In this document: piece after piece, positions 6,419 through 13,497 of the stretch | Layout: each line of letters opens with the position of its first letter | Position numbering within the stretch: the first letter of the stretch is position 1 | Made by a program: the position numbers and the translations under genes | NCBI GenBank assembly: GCA_030672555.1 | Contig: DAOVGD010000009.1 | Span: 1-13,866, forward strand | Reading direction: 5' to 3' | Length of the DNA stretch: 13,866 nt | DNA from: Desulfobacterales bacterium | GTDB lineage: Bacteria; Desulfobacterota; Desulfobacteria; Desulfobacterales; C00003106 | Notes under the pieces: model-generated | What the model was told of the DNA's origin: nothing | The model's input: the letters and a program-made list of their open reading frames with translations, nothing else | Database searches by the model: none

Positions 6419-6557
6419 AGGCATCGTATAGGGGATATCGCTTCTTTTTTTACCCTGAAAGCCTTATAGATTTTGCTGGACAACAGAAATGAAGATGGGA
6501 TAGATAAGCTAAGTGGGCTTACCAGATTTTCAATTTTTACAAAAAGGAGTCTCCTCC

Positions 6558-7949
6558 ATGAAAGTCAGGATCGAAAGAGACAGTATCGGGGAGATCGAGG
6601 TCCCGGCAGATAAGTATTACGGCGCGCAGACCGTGCGGTCACTTCAAAACTTCAAGATAGGCACTGAACGAATGCCGCGCGAGGTTATCAGGGCAATGGG
6701 TATTGTCAAAAAAGCTGCGGCGACAGCCAATGCCAGGCTTGGTCTTTTGGAAAATGACAAGGCTCGTATCATATGCCAGGTAGCCGATGAAATAATTGAT
6801 GGAAAGTTTGACGACCACTTTCCATTGTTGGTCTGGCAAACCGGAAGCGGGACCCAGACCAATATGAATGTAAACGAGGTCATCTCCAACCGGGCGATTG
6901 AGGTCCTTGGCGGCGAGATGGGAAGTAAAAATCCGATTCATCCCAATGATCACTGCAACAAATCTCAATCCTCAAACGATACCTTTCCCACTGCTATGCA
7001 TATTGCCGCGGTTTCAGAGTTGAGTGGTCGACTCCTCCCCATGCTTTTTTTGTTGGAAGAGACCCTGGCCGACAAGGCAAAGGCTTTTGATCAGATTGTA
7101 AAAGTCGGAAGGACACATCTTCAGGATGCAACCCCTATCACATTGGGACAGGAGTTTTCGGGGTATGCTTCCCAACTCAGCCACGGCATTCGGGCGATAC
7201 AAAATACCCTCTCCCATCTCCTGGAACTTGCAATAGGAGGCACGGCCGTCGGCACCGGCCTTAATACACATCCTGACTACGCAAGACTGGCGGTCGAAGA
7301 AATAGCAGCCATCACTAAATACCCTTTTGTTTGCGCTGAAAACAGGTTTGAGGCATTGGCTGCCCACGATGCCGTCGTAGAGACGAGTGGCGCTCTTAAA
7401 ACAGTCGCCTGTAGCCTAATGAAAATCGCAAATGACATACGATGGCTGGCAAGCGGGCCTCGATGCGGCATCGGCGAGCTCATCATCCCTGCCAACGAGC
7501 CGGGGAGTTCGATCATGCCGGGCAAGGTCAATCCCACTCAGTGCGAGGCAATGACCATGGTATGCGCCCAGGTTATCGGAAACGATGTCACCATCAATAT
7601 GGCAGGGGCATCCGGCAATTTTGAGCTGCATGTATTCAAGCCGGTCATGATCTACAATCTTCTCCAGTCGTTGCGCCTCCTTGCAGATGCATGCGAGTCT
7701 TTCAATGACAGGTGCGTGGTCGGCATAGAGCCGAACATGGAACAGATCAAAAAAAATATAGAAAATTCTCTCATGCTGGCTACCGCCTTAAACGTAAACA
7801 TAGGATATGACAACGCGGCAAAAATAGTGCAAAAGGCCCATACAGAAGGCAAAACTCTCAAGGAGGCAGCAGTTGAGTTGGGTCTTTTAACGGAAGAAGA
7901 ATTTGACAAATACGTCAGGCCGGAGGAAATGATCGGGCCTAAGGCGTGA
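6558..7949 (+). CDS. fumC: Class II fumarate hydratase
   Basis: This 463-residue enzyme is close to E. coli FumC (467). It interconverts fumarate and L-malate in the cytoplasm as a homotetramer without an iron-sulfur cluster. Key motifs are T-G-S-G-T-Q-T-N-M-N-V-N-E, S-S-N-D-T-F-P-T-A-M-H (active-site loop), G-R-T-H-L-Q-D-A-T-P with His187, and the lyase signature G-S-S-I-M-P-G-K-V-N-P (316-326), with Ser317/Ser318, Lys323 and Asn325. The fumarase-type H-L-Q-D-A and S-S-N-D-T-F motifs argue against aspartase. The ATG at 6558 is chosen because AGGAG lies 8 bases upstream and homologues start M-x-x-R-x-E-x-D; an upstream GTG at 6513 has no support. The Shine-Dalgarno can pair with CTCC before the start. 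Convergent with the HDOD gene, 8 bases between stops. Confidence 0.96.
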   Translation: MKVRIERDSIGEIEVPADKYYGAQTVRSLQNFKIGTERMPREVIRAMGIVKKAAATANARLGLLENDKARIICQVADEIIDGKFDDHFPLLVWQTGSGTQTNMNVNEVISNRAIEVLGGEMGSKNPIHPNDHCNKSQSSNDTFPTAMHIAAVSELSGRLLPMLFLLEETLADKAKAFDQIVKVGRTHLQDATPITLGQEFSGYASQLSHGIRAIQNTLSHLLELAIGGTAVGTGLNTHPDYARLAVEEIAAITKYPFVCAENRFEALAAHDAVVETSGALKTVACSLMKIANDIRWLASGPRCGIGELIIPANEPGSSIMPGKVNPTQCEAMTMVCAQVIGNDVTINMAGASGNFELHVFKPVMIYNLLQSLRLLADACESFNDRCVVGIEPNMEQIKKNIENSLMLATALNVNIGYDNAAKIVQKAHTEGKTLKEAAVELGLLTEEEFDKYVRPEEMIGPKA

Positions 7950-7957
7950 CTCTCTTT

Positions 7958-9343
7958 TTAAGAGTTTCCCCATAGCCCATCCTCAAATCTGTGGGCTATG
8001 AGTTGAGTCTCACCCTTTTTGAAAAATTGTCGCACATCTTCAGGCAATGTATTTTTTTTCTTATTAATAGATGGGAAAACTTTTTTCTTTACGAACTCAG
8101 CGAGCGACCCCTCTGAAAGCTTCAATGTGTCCATATACTCACGAAGAAATGTTACAGGTAGCGCAATTTCTTCCTGTCCTTTTAAGTATTCATAGCAAAG
8201 ATGGGCAATATACAGAACAGCGACATCCTTTTGATGTTCTTCCGGAATTTCTGCTGGAGGTAAGAATTCAGGATAGTGTTGATACCTTATACTCTGGCAA
8301 ATAACATCCGGGAGATCCCATTTTTTCAGAAGAAGCGCCCCAATAGAGGCATGGTCCATCATATCAATAAGCAAGGTCATTTTTGGATACTGCTTTTTTA
8401 ATAATAAGATAACACTCTTGCCGATGTCGTGCAGTAAACCGATAGTGCTTAACATCGGCGCTTGCTTTTTGCCGCACAGTTGGGATATCTCAAAACATAG
8501 AAAAGAGACCACGGCAGAATGAAACTGTAGTTCTCGAAATCCACGAGTGGCGGGCATAACACTTCGGACACCATCAGCAATTACTAATTGGTAAACCTGG
8601 CCGAAACCGAGAAGTAAGACCGCATGTTGCAAATCTGTAACCTTATTCCGCAAATTATAATATGGCGAATTGACTGTTTTCATGACTATACCCACCAAAG
8701 AAGGGTCTAAGGTGGCAAACTTAACTACGTCAGATGTTGACACGTCTTCGTCACGAAGCATAACAGCCAGTTTGGTCGCATACATGGGCAAACGGGGGAT
8801 ACTTCTTAATATGTTTTGAATTATCTCCGCACCTTCGTATTCATCAATTTTTGCCTGGAGAAAAGTTCGGACGCGAGCAGTTAAATAGTTGTTCTTGTCG
8901 ACTAATGCAACCTCATTCATAATGAAACGGCTGATGCGTTGTTTAGCAAGATCGTATAAATTTTGATAGATCAACAACTGGGTCTTGGGCGCTAACGCAT
9001 ACATGCTTTGTTCGTCGAGGGTCAGGACAGTTACCGGTTCTGTCGCAAGCGCCGACACACTCTTACGATTCTGTTTGATAAAGGCAATCTCTCCTACACA
9101 GTCCCCCTGTCTAAGTGTGGCAATCTCTTCACCTTGACCGGAAAGATTGTCTATTATCTTTACCGACCCCGCCAGAATGAAGAAGATAGTCTTATCCGTA
9201 TCGCTTTCTTTAACGAGAACTCCGCCAGGATCGATTTTATTTATACTGCCGATCTTATATACGGAAACCAGTTCCTTATCGCTTAACCCCTTTAATGCCG
9301 GGTGGCGATAATACCTGCTTTTTTTATTGGAAATAGCGTCCAT
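7958..9343 (-). CDS. Cyclic-nucleotide-binding domain plus HDOD domain signalling protein
   Basis: This 461-residue protein has two modules. Residues about 15-135 form a CRP-like beta-roll with G-G-V-L-V-K-E, F-F-I-L-A-G-S-V-K-I and the phosphate cassette G-E-I-A-F-I-K-Q-N-R-K-S. At the position of the usual nucleotide-binding Arg the cassette seems to have Lys (94). Residues about 175-380 are an HDOD domain (L-R-S-I-P-R-L-P, L-D-P-S-L, V-N-S-P-Y-Y, L-L-G-F). H-D-I-G-K at 305-309 keeps the HD pair, though other metal ligands of true HD-GYP enzymes are not evident. Such proteins are signalling scaffolds with no clear catalysis. The ATG at 9343 is used; an in-frame TTG at 9355 adds four residues, and neither has a strong ribosome site. 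It follows the CGGC gene closely, so they are probably cotranscribed. Confidence 0.88.
   Translation of the reverse strand: MDAISNKKSRYYRHPALKGLSDKELVSVYKIGSINKIDPGGVLVKESDTDKTIFFILAGSVKIIDNLSGQGEEIATLRQGDCVGEIAFIKQNRKSVSALATEPVTVLTLDEQSMYALAPKTQLLIYQNLYDLAKQRISRFIMNEVALVDKNNYLTARVRTFLQAKIDEYEGAEIIQNILRSIPRLPMYATKLAVMLRDEDVSTSDVVKFATLDPSLVGIVMKTVNSPYYNLRNKVTDLQHAVLLLGFGQVYQLVIADGVRSVMPATRGFRELQFHSAVVSFLCFEISQLCGKKQAPMLSTIGLLHDIGKSVILLLKKQYPKMTLLIDMMDHASIGALLLKKWDLPDVICQSIRYQHYPEFLPPAEIPEEHQKDVAVLYIAHLCYEYLKGQEEIALPVTFLREYMDTLKLSEGSLAEFVKKKVFPSINKKKNTLPEDVRQFFKKGETQLIAHRFEDGLWGNS
7971..8000. terminator. Hairpin at the fumC/HDOD convergence
   Basis: CATAGCCCA (7971-7979) pairs perfectly with TGGGCTATG (7992-8000) around a 12-base loop. 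It starts 22 bases after the fumC stop and lies within the last codons of the opposing gene. There is no T-run, so it may stabilise the fumC transcript end rather than terminate by itself. A weaker stem, CTCTT with AAGAG, lies at 7952-7964. Confidence 0.35.
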
Positions 9344-9367
9344 AGTGTTTACCAATCCCGCTAAATT

Positions 9368-9733
9368 TTAAGCAAAGATATTGTCGGGCTTATAAGGATG
9401 AGTCCCTTCAACAACCTCTATCCCGGCTTTGGCCTTAATCTTTTTTATCAATGTATCCTTATACGGACAATGGTCGACAATACAGGGGCCGATATGAATT
9501 TTGGTAGGTTTCTCATCCATAGGCGCATTCCATAATTTGACCTGGGCAAGCCGGGTGACAATAGCCGGTCCCGGACAATCACCGCAGCTCAATAGACCCA
9601 TAACCTCTGCATCCTGATCTGCATAGCGCTCGAATTCTCCCTTTCTGCGATTGAATCCGACCAGACATCGGGAACACCCGATACAAACGTCATCCATAGC
9701 CTTTTTGCAACCGATGATCAAAATCTTTTCCAT
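9368..9733 (-). CDS. CGGC-domain-like cysteine-rich protein, putative metal binder
   Basis: This 121-residue protein has eight cysteines: C9, C17, C20, C23, C50, C53, C84 and C89. The pattern G-C-K-x-A, C-x-x-C-x-x-C, S-C-G-D-C-P-G-P, I-G-P-C-x-x-D-H-C-P and a C-terminal G-T-H-P-Y matches the CGGC domain family, predicted to bind metal and common in anaerobes. The naming motif reads C-G-D-C here rather than C-G-G-C. Function is not established; metal or iron-sulfur binding is inferred. The start has AAGGAGG 5 bases before the ATG, the strongest ribosome site in the window, and a near-consensus promoter lies just upstream (9786-9814). It precedes the cNMP/HDOD gene with a gap of 24 bases and follows the cysteine desulfurase gene by 87 bases. 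Confidence 0.8.
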   Translation of the reverse strand: MEKILIIGCKKAMDDVCIGCSRCLVGFNRRKGEFERYADQDAEVMGLLSCGDCPGPAIVTRLAQVKLWNAPMDEKPTKIHIGPCIVDHCPYKDTLIKKIKAKAGIEVVEGTHPYKPDNIFA

Positions 9734-9785
9734 GACAACCTCCTTGGTCTATAAGTTAGCAACAACAGAGAATAAGATACTACAA

Positions 9786-9814
9786 ATTATCTAATAATAA
9801 GCCATCATTGTCAA
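9786..9814 (-). promoter_or_regulatory. Strong sigma70-type promoter for the CGGC-HDOD pair
   Basis: On the minus strand a perfect TTGACA (9809-9814) is followed by a 17-base spacer and GATAAT (9786-9791), 11 of 12 consensus bases. The start of transcription would be near 9779, about 45 bases before the ATG. It lies just after the desulfurase stop and makes the downstream pair independently expressed. Confidence 0.7.
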
Positions 9815-9820
9815 CGATAT

Positions 9821-10948
9821 TCATCCCCGCAATTTTTTATAGGCAGCTATAATCGTTTCCGCTGCCTGGTCGATCTCTTCCTCGGTATTCTCTCGCCCCA
9901 GGGAGAGTCGCACAGATCCCCTTCCAATCGACTCCGGGACATTCATGGCAGCAAGTACGTGAGAAAGCGTCACTGACCGGTCATGGCAGGCCGCTCCGGT
10001 GGAAGCACAAATGTCAGTCAGACAGTCAAGTAAGGCCCCGCCATTGATCCCTGGAAATGCGACATTCAACGTGTTAGAAAGACGCTTTTCCGGGTGACCA
10101 TTTAGGACGAGATTCGGAATCTCGGAAAGGAGCCGTTCATGGAGACGATCCCTAAGGCGGCGAATGCAAATGAAATCGTCTTCCAACCTCTGCTTGACAA
10201 GGTCACAGGCCGCCCCCAAACCGACCGCCAAGAGTACGTTTTCCGTTCCCGCCCGCCGGCCTCTTTCCTGTCCCGAGCCGTGAATTAACGGTTCTATCTT
10301 TATTCCATTCCGAATATACAATGCCCCCACCCCTTTGGGGGCATATACTTTATGACCTGCAACTGATAAAAAATCTACATTCAGTTCCGCGACATCGGTC
10401 CCGATCTTTCCTACCGATTGAGCCGCGTCCGTATGAAAGAGAATGCCCGATTCATGGGCGATCTTTCCTATCGCTGCGATCGGCTCTATCGTGCCGGTTT
10501 CGTTGTTTGCATGCATCACCGAAATGAGAATCGTCGTAGGCTTTATCGCCTTTTTTATGTCATCCGGATCAACAAGACCTGTGTTATCTACTTGGACAAA
10601 GGTCACGTCATAACCCTGGTTTAACAGGAACAGAGCCGGACTGGTAATGGCGGGGTGCTCAATCGTCGTAGTAATAATATGCATCCCTTTTTTTCTGAAT
10701 GTGTAGGCAACCCCTTTCATCGCCATATTGTTCGATTCAGTCCCGCCGCTGGTAAAGCAGACTTCTTCTGCGCTGCATCCGAGGAGGCCGGCAACCTGGC
10801 CCCGGGCCGCTTCAACTGCTTCTTTCGCCTCTTGCCCAAGTGTATAGCCGCTGCTTGGATTTCCAAACTTTTTATAAAGGTAAGGAGCCATGGCTTCTGC
10901 TACTTCCGGTGCGATGGGAGTAGTGGCGTTATGGTCTAAATAGATCAT
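9821..10948 (-). CDS. NifS/IscS-like cysteine desulfurase with variant active-site loop
   Basis: This 375-residue PLP enzyme of aminotransferase class V should remove sulfur (or selenium) from cysteine (selenocysteine), leaving alanine. Visible are I-Y-L-D-H-N-A-T-T-P (2-11), F-T-S-G-G-T-E-S-N-N (65-74), His98, N-N-E-T-G-T (148-153), H-T-D-A-A-Q (172-177), S-V-A-G-H-K with PLP Lys200, and R-A-G-T-E-N (232-237). The sulfur-carrying Cys is C321 in S-T-G-A-A-C-H-D-R-S-V. IscS/NifS usually have S-G-S-A-C-T-S here, and G-A-A-C-H recalls selenocysteine lyase. The ATG at 10948 has AAGGA 7 bases upstream and starts directly at the conserved N-terminus; an upstream frame to 11011 overlaps the preceding gene and is not favoured. 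No iscU or iscR is nearby. Confidence 0.93.
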   Translation of the reverse strand: MIYLDHNATTPIAPEVAEAMAPYLYKKFGNPSSGYTLGQEAKEAVEAARGQVAGLLGCSAEEVCFTSGGTESNNMAMKGVAYTFRKKGMHIITTTIEHPAITSPALFLLNQGYDVTFVQVDNTGLVDPDDIKKAIKPTTILISVMHANNETGTIEPIAAIGKIAHESGILFHTDAAQSVGKIGTDVAELNVDFLSVAGHKVYAPKGVGALYIRNGIKIEPLIHGSGQERGRRAGTENVLLAVGLGAACDLVKQRLEDDFICIRRLRDRLHERLLSEIPNLVLNGHPEKRLSNTLNVAFPGINGGALLDCLTDICASTGAACHDRSVTLSHVLAAMNVPESIGRGSVRLSLGRENTEEEIDQAAETIIAAYKKLRG

Positions 10949-10970
10949 ACAAAGATCCTTTCCGGGGAAA

Positions 10971-11264
10971 CTATGTGTCCGATTCGTGGGTCCATTTCTG
11001 CAATGCGTCAATAATTTTCTGTGCCTGATCTTTACTGGAAATGTTGAATTTTGACTGCTGCTTATACTCGCCGTTTATTTTGCGATAACGGCGAATGGTG
11101 AAGCGATCCGGTCCATATCCTTCTTTTTTGTGATCCCACTGCTGATACCTGAATATGATTGTTGTCCATGCACCTTTGGAAAGGATCGCCTTATCCAATT
11201 CCTTAACGACAACAACGTCATCTTCTTCGTAATTTATGGTTATGTCATTAACATATGAAGCCAT
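10971..11264 (-). CDS. 97-residue protein of unknown function, cotranscribed with the desulfurase
   Basis: I do not recognise a named family. The protein begins M-A-S-Y-V-N-D-I-T-I-N-Y-E-E-D-D-V-V-V-V. The middle has alternating polar and hydrophobic residues suggesting beta-strands (T-T-I-I-F-R-Y-Q-Q-W, then R-F-T-I-R-R-Y-R-K). It ends in an amphipathic helix, A-Q-K-I-I-D-A-L-Q-K-W. No cysteines, signal peptide or membrane span are present, so it is probably a small cytoplasmic alpha-beta protein. The ATG at 11264 has AAGGAAGG about 6 bases upstream; an in-frame start at 11300 lacks this. The desulfurase start is only 22 bases downstream, so the two are probably one transcript. A partner or regulator of the desulfurase is a guess from position. 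Confidence 0.75.
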   Translation of the reverse strand: MASYVNDITINYEEDDVVVVKELDKAILSKGAWTTIIFRYQQWDHKKEGYGPDRFTIRRYRKINGEYKQQSKFNISSKDQAQKIIDALQKWTHESDT

Positions 11265-11301
11265 AACGCCTTCCTTCCCTTGATCGATTAGCGAGTGCAA
11301 T

Positions 11302-11322
11302 TTGATGATTTCGTAAAAAGTC
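11302..11322. repeat. Dispersed repeat copy A (TTTCGTAAAAAGTC element)
   Basis: This 21-base stretch matches 11643-11663 at 20 of 21 positions in the same orientation. It contains TTTCGTAAAAAGTC. Here no second arm is present, so this copy cannot form the long hairpin seen at the other site. It lies in the probable leader of the 97-residue gene. Confidence 0.7.
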
Positions 11323-11347
11323 AGGGATGATGGGGGACATGTTCAAG

Positions 11348-11356
11348 CTTATATCA
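11348..11356 (-). promoter_or_regulatory. Candidate extended -10 promoter for the desulfurase operon
   Basis: On the minus strand TGATATAAG (11348-11356) is an extended -10 with five of six core bases. The -35 position is weak. Transcription would begin near 11341, leaving a leader of about 75 bases that contains repeat copy A. Confidence 0.35.
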
Positions 11357-11533
11357 CAAATAATAAAACAAGAAAAACATATTTACATGAGACCTGTTAT
11401 GGCACAATTCCTAATCAATCGCATGAGCTTCCTCCTCAGATTTGTTGGTAACGTCCAGAAAATCTACACAAAATTTGTTAAGCTGTCAATTTGTATATTG
11501 TTTATGTTTATTGTTTATATTGTTCAAATCTTA

Positions 11534-11562
11534 TTGACTTCCGTACCCCTTTGCGTTAAAAA
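11534..11562 (+). promoter_or_regulatory. Candidate aspS promoter
   Basis: TTGACT (11534-11539) is followed after 17 bases by TAAAAA (11557-11562). The -35 is good and the -10 moderate. Transcripts would carry a leader of about 155 bases including the 21-bp hairpin. Other AT-rich boxes nearby could serve instead. Confidence 0.35.
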
Positions 11563-11642
11563 ATAACGTTTTGTGATTAGCTTTGATATGTTATCCACAT
11601 TACGCTTATCTATTATTCTTGCTGTTTTTGAAAGGACGGCCC

Positions 11643-11699
11643 TTGATGGTTTCGTAAAAAGTCTTTGGCGGGGCTCATCAAAGACTTTTTACGAAACCA
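11643..11699. repeat. Dispersed repeat copy B: perfect 21-bp inverted repeat in the aspS leader
   Basis: The left arm (11647-11667) and right arm (11679-11699) are perfectly complementary over 21 bp around an 11-base loop (GCGGGGCTCAT). The arms contain TTTCGTAAAAAGTC and its complement. Four bases before the left arm also match copy A. The right arm ends 25 bases before the aspS start. There is no T-run after the stem, so a plain intrinsic terminator is unlikely. It may be a mobile palindromic element or an mRNA structure affecting aspS. Confidence 0.85.
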
Positions 11700-11724
11700 A
11701 CACCCTTGGAGTCGAATTAAAACA

Positions 11725-13497
11725 ATGATGAAACGGACCCGCCACTGTAATGAGTTGAGTTCAGCCGACTTAGGCTCTGAAGTAGTCCTTGCCGGTTGGG
11801 TTCAGCGCCGCCGGGATCATGGAGGTCTGATCTTTGTTGATCTGCGAGACCGGGAAGGGATTACCCAGGTTGTGTTTAATCCCGAAGTTGACAAAGATAT
11901 TCACCAGCAGGCCCATGTGATCCGGAATGAGTTTGTTCTGTGCGTCCGCGGAAAAGTGGAGCGACGGCCCGAAGGGATGGTCAATCCAAAGTTAAAGACC
12001 GGTGAGATTGAGGTATTGGTTTCAGAGTTGGAGATACTAAACAAAGCAAAAACTCCTCCTTTTGTGATAGAAGATAGAACAGAAGTATCTGAAAACATCC
12101 GGCTGCGGTATCGCTATCTTGATTTACGCCGTCCAATGCTTCAGGAGAATTTCATTCTCAGGCACCGTGCTGCTGCTCTCATACGCAACTATCTAAATAA
12201 TCATGGTTTTATAGATATTGAAACCCCTATGCTCACCCGGAGCACTCCGGAAGGAGCGCGTGACTATCTTGTCCCAAGCAGAGTCAATCCCGGAAATTTT
12301 TATGCCCTTCCCCAGTCTCCTCAACTCTTTAAACAGCTTTTGATGATAGCAGGTATGAACCGTTATTATCAGATAGTGAAGTGTTTCAGGGATGAGGATC
12401 TCCGGGCTGACCGTCAGCCGGAATTTACTCAGATAGACATTGAGATGTCTTTTGTGGACGAAGACGATATCATGACATTATCGGAAGGGATGCTGGAGAC
12501 ACTCTTCAAAGAGATCCTCAATATATCCATTAAACGGCCTTTCAAGCGGCTTACCTATCAGGAAGCCACAGACAGATATGGATTAGACAAACCTGATCTA
12601 CGTTTTGATCTAGAGCTGAAAGATGTTTCCGACATTGTAGAAGGTTCTCAATTCAAACTCTTTGCCGGCTGTGTAAAAAAGGGCGGTAGGGTCAAGGCAA
12701 TCAATGCCAAGGGGTGCATCGATTTTTCAAGAAAAGAGATCGATGACCTTACCAAATTTGTTGCGGTTTATAGGGCAAAGGGGCTAGCCTGGATAAAGAT
12801 CAAACAGGATGAGTGGCAGTCGCCCATCGCAAAATTCTTCAGTGAAGCGGAAAAACAAGCACTCTCCGAGCGGCTGCATATGGAACCAGGGGATCTAATC
12901 TTTTTTGTTGCAGATGATATTAAGGTGGTCAACGAGGCTCTTGGCCAACTTAGAAACCACCTTGGCCACAAATTAAATCTTGTCGACAACAACAGGTTTG
13001 AATTTTGCTGGGTGACCCATTTCCCACTGTTGGAGTATGATGAAGAGGAAAAACGGAATGTGGCGCTGCACCACCCCTTTACCGCACCCCTTCCCGATGA
13101 CGTTGATCTTTTAGAAAAAGACCCGCTTGCTGTCTGTTCACGGGCGTATGACATAGTGTTGAACGGCGCGGAAATAGGAGGCGGCAGCATACGTATTCAT
13201 CAAAGAGAGGTACAGGAACGCGTCTTCAAGGCATTGAATATAGACCGAGAAACATATGAAAACAAGTTCGGTTTTTTGGTTGAAGCCCTTGAATACGGCG
13301 CTCCACCACATGGAGGAATTGCCTTTGGATTTGATCGCCTGGTCATGATATTGTGCAATAAGGAATCGATCAGGGATGTAATAGCTTTTCCAAAGACCCA
13401 AAAGGCGACCTGTCTCTTGACAGGCGCGCCGGAAGAAGTTGACAAGGCTCAACTAAAAGAATTGTCTCTGAAGACACGGATAGTTATAACTGATTGA
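11725..13497 (+). CDS. aspS: Aspartyl-tRNA synthetase, non-discriminating type
   Basis: This 590-residue class II synthetase matches the length of bacterial AspRS. It charges tRNA-Asp with aspartate in the cytoplasm. An N-terminal OB-fold anticodon domain (about 1-105) has G-W-V-Q-R-R-R-D-H-G-G. The catalytic core carries Q-S-P-Q-L-F-K-Q-L-L-M, motif 2 F-R-D-E-D-L-R-A-D-R-Q-P-E-F-T-Q-I-D (Arg222) and motif 3 G-I-A-F-G-F-D-R (Arg538). A bacterial-type GAD insert lies between. His32 and Gly84 are at positions where discriminating enzymes such as E. coli have Leu and Lys, suggesting it also charges tRNA-Asn. Two adjacent ATGs (11725, 11728) are possible; a GGAG lies 13 bases before the first, a long spacing. 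An upstream TTG at 11665 lies in the hairpin loop region and is not favoured. Confidence 0.96.
   Translation: MMKRTRHCNELSSADLGSEVVLAGWVQRRRDHGGLIFVDLRDREGITQVVFNPEVDKDIHQQAHVIRNEFVLCVRGKVERRPEGMVNPKLKTGEIEVLVSELEILNKAKTPPFVIEDRTEVSENIRLRYRYLDLRRPMLQENFILRHRAAALIRNYLNNHGFIDIETPMLTRSTPEGARDYLVPSRVNPGNFYALPQSPQLFKQLLMIAGMNRYYQIVKCFRDEDLRADRQPEFTQIDIEMSFVDEDDIMTLSEGMLETLFKEILNISIKRPFKRLTYQEATDRYGLDKPDLRFDLELKDVSDIVEGSQFKLFAGCVKKGGRVKAINAKGCIDFSRKEIDDLTKFVAVYRAKGLAWIKIKQDEWQSPIAKFFSEAEKQALSERLHMEPGDLIFFVADDIKVVNEALGQLRNHLGHKLNLVDNNRFEFCWVTHFPLLEYDEEEKRNVALHHPFTAPLPDDVDLLEKDPLAVCSRAYDIVLNGAEIGGGSIRIHQREVQERVFKALNIDRETYENKFGFLVEALEYGAPPHGGIAFGFDRLVMILCNKESIRDVIAFPKTQKATCLLTGAPEEVDKAQLKELSLKTRIVITD

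Larger units (their letters stand above)
11323..11640. other. AT-rich divergent regulatory region
   Basis: There is no supported gene between the two repeat copies. The stretch is strongly AT-rich, with TTTAT/TTGTTTA runs near 11495-11525. It contains a palindrome CGTTA-AAAAA-TAACG (11554-11568) and one perfect DnaA-type box, TTATCCACA (11591-11599). It must hold the promoters for the minus-strand desulfurase operon and plus-strand aspS. Confidence 0.5.

Noticed and set aside
6639..7909. Several minus-strand ORFs inside fumC
   Set aside because: All lie antisense to a firmly identified enzyme gene and have no recognisable domains.
11327..11566. 79-residue ORF in the AT-rich region before aspS
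   Set aside because: It sits in low-complexity AT-rich regulatory DNA, has no ribosome site and reads as a random hydrophobic string.
11591..11599. Replication origin signal (perfect TTATCCACA DnaA box in AT-rich DNA)
   Set aside because: It is a single box with no cluster and no dnaA, dnaN, gidA or parAB neighbours. One 9-base match can be chance.
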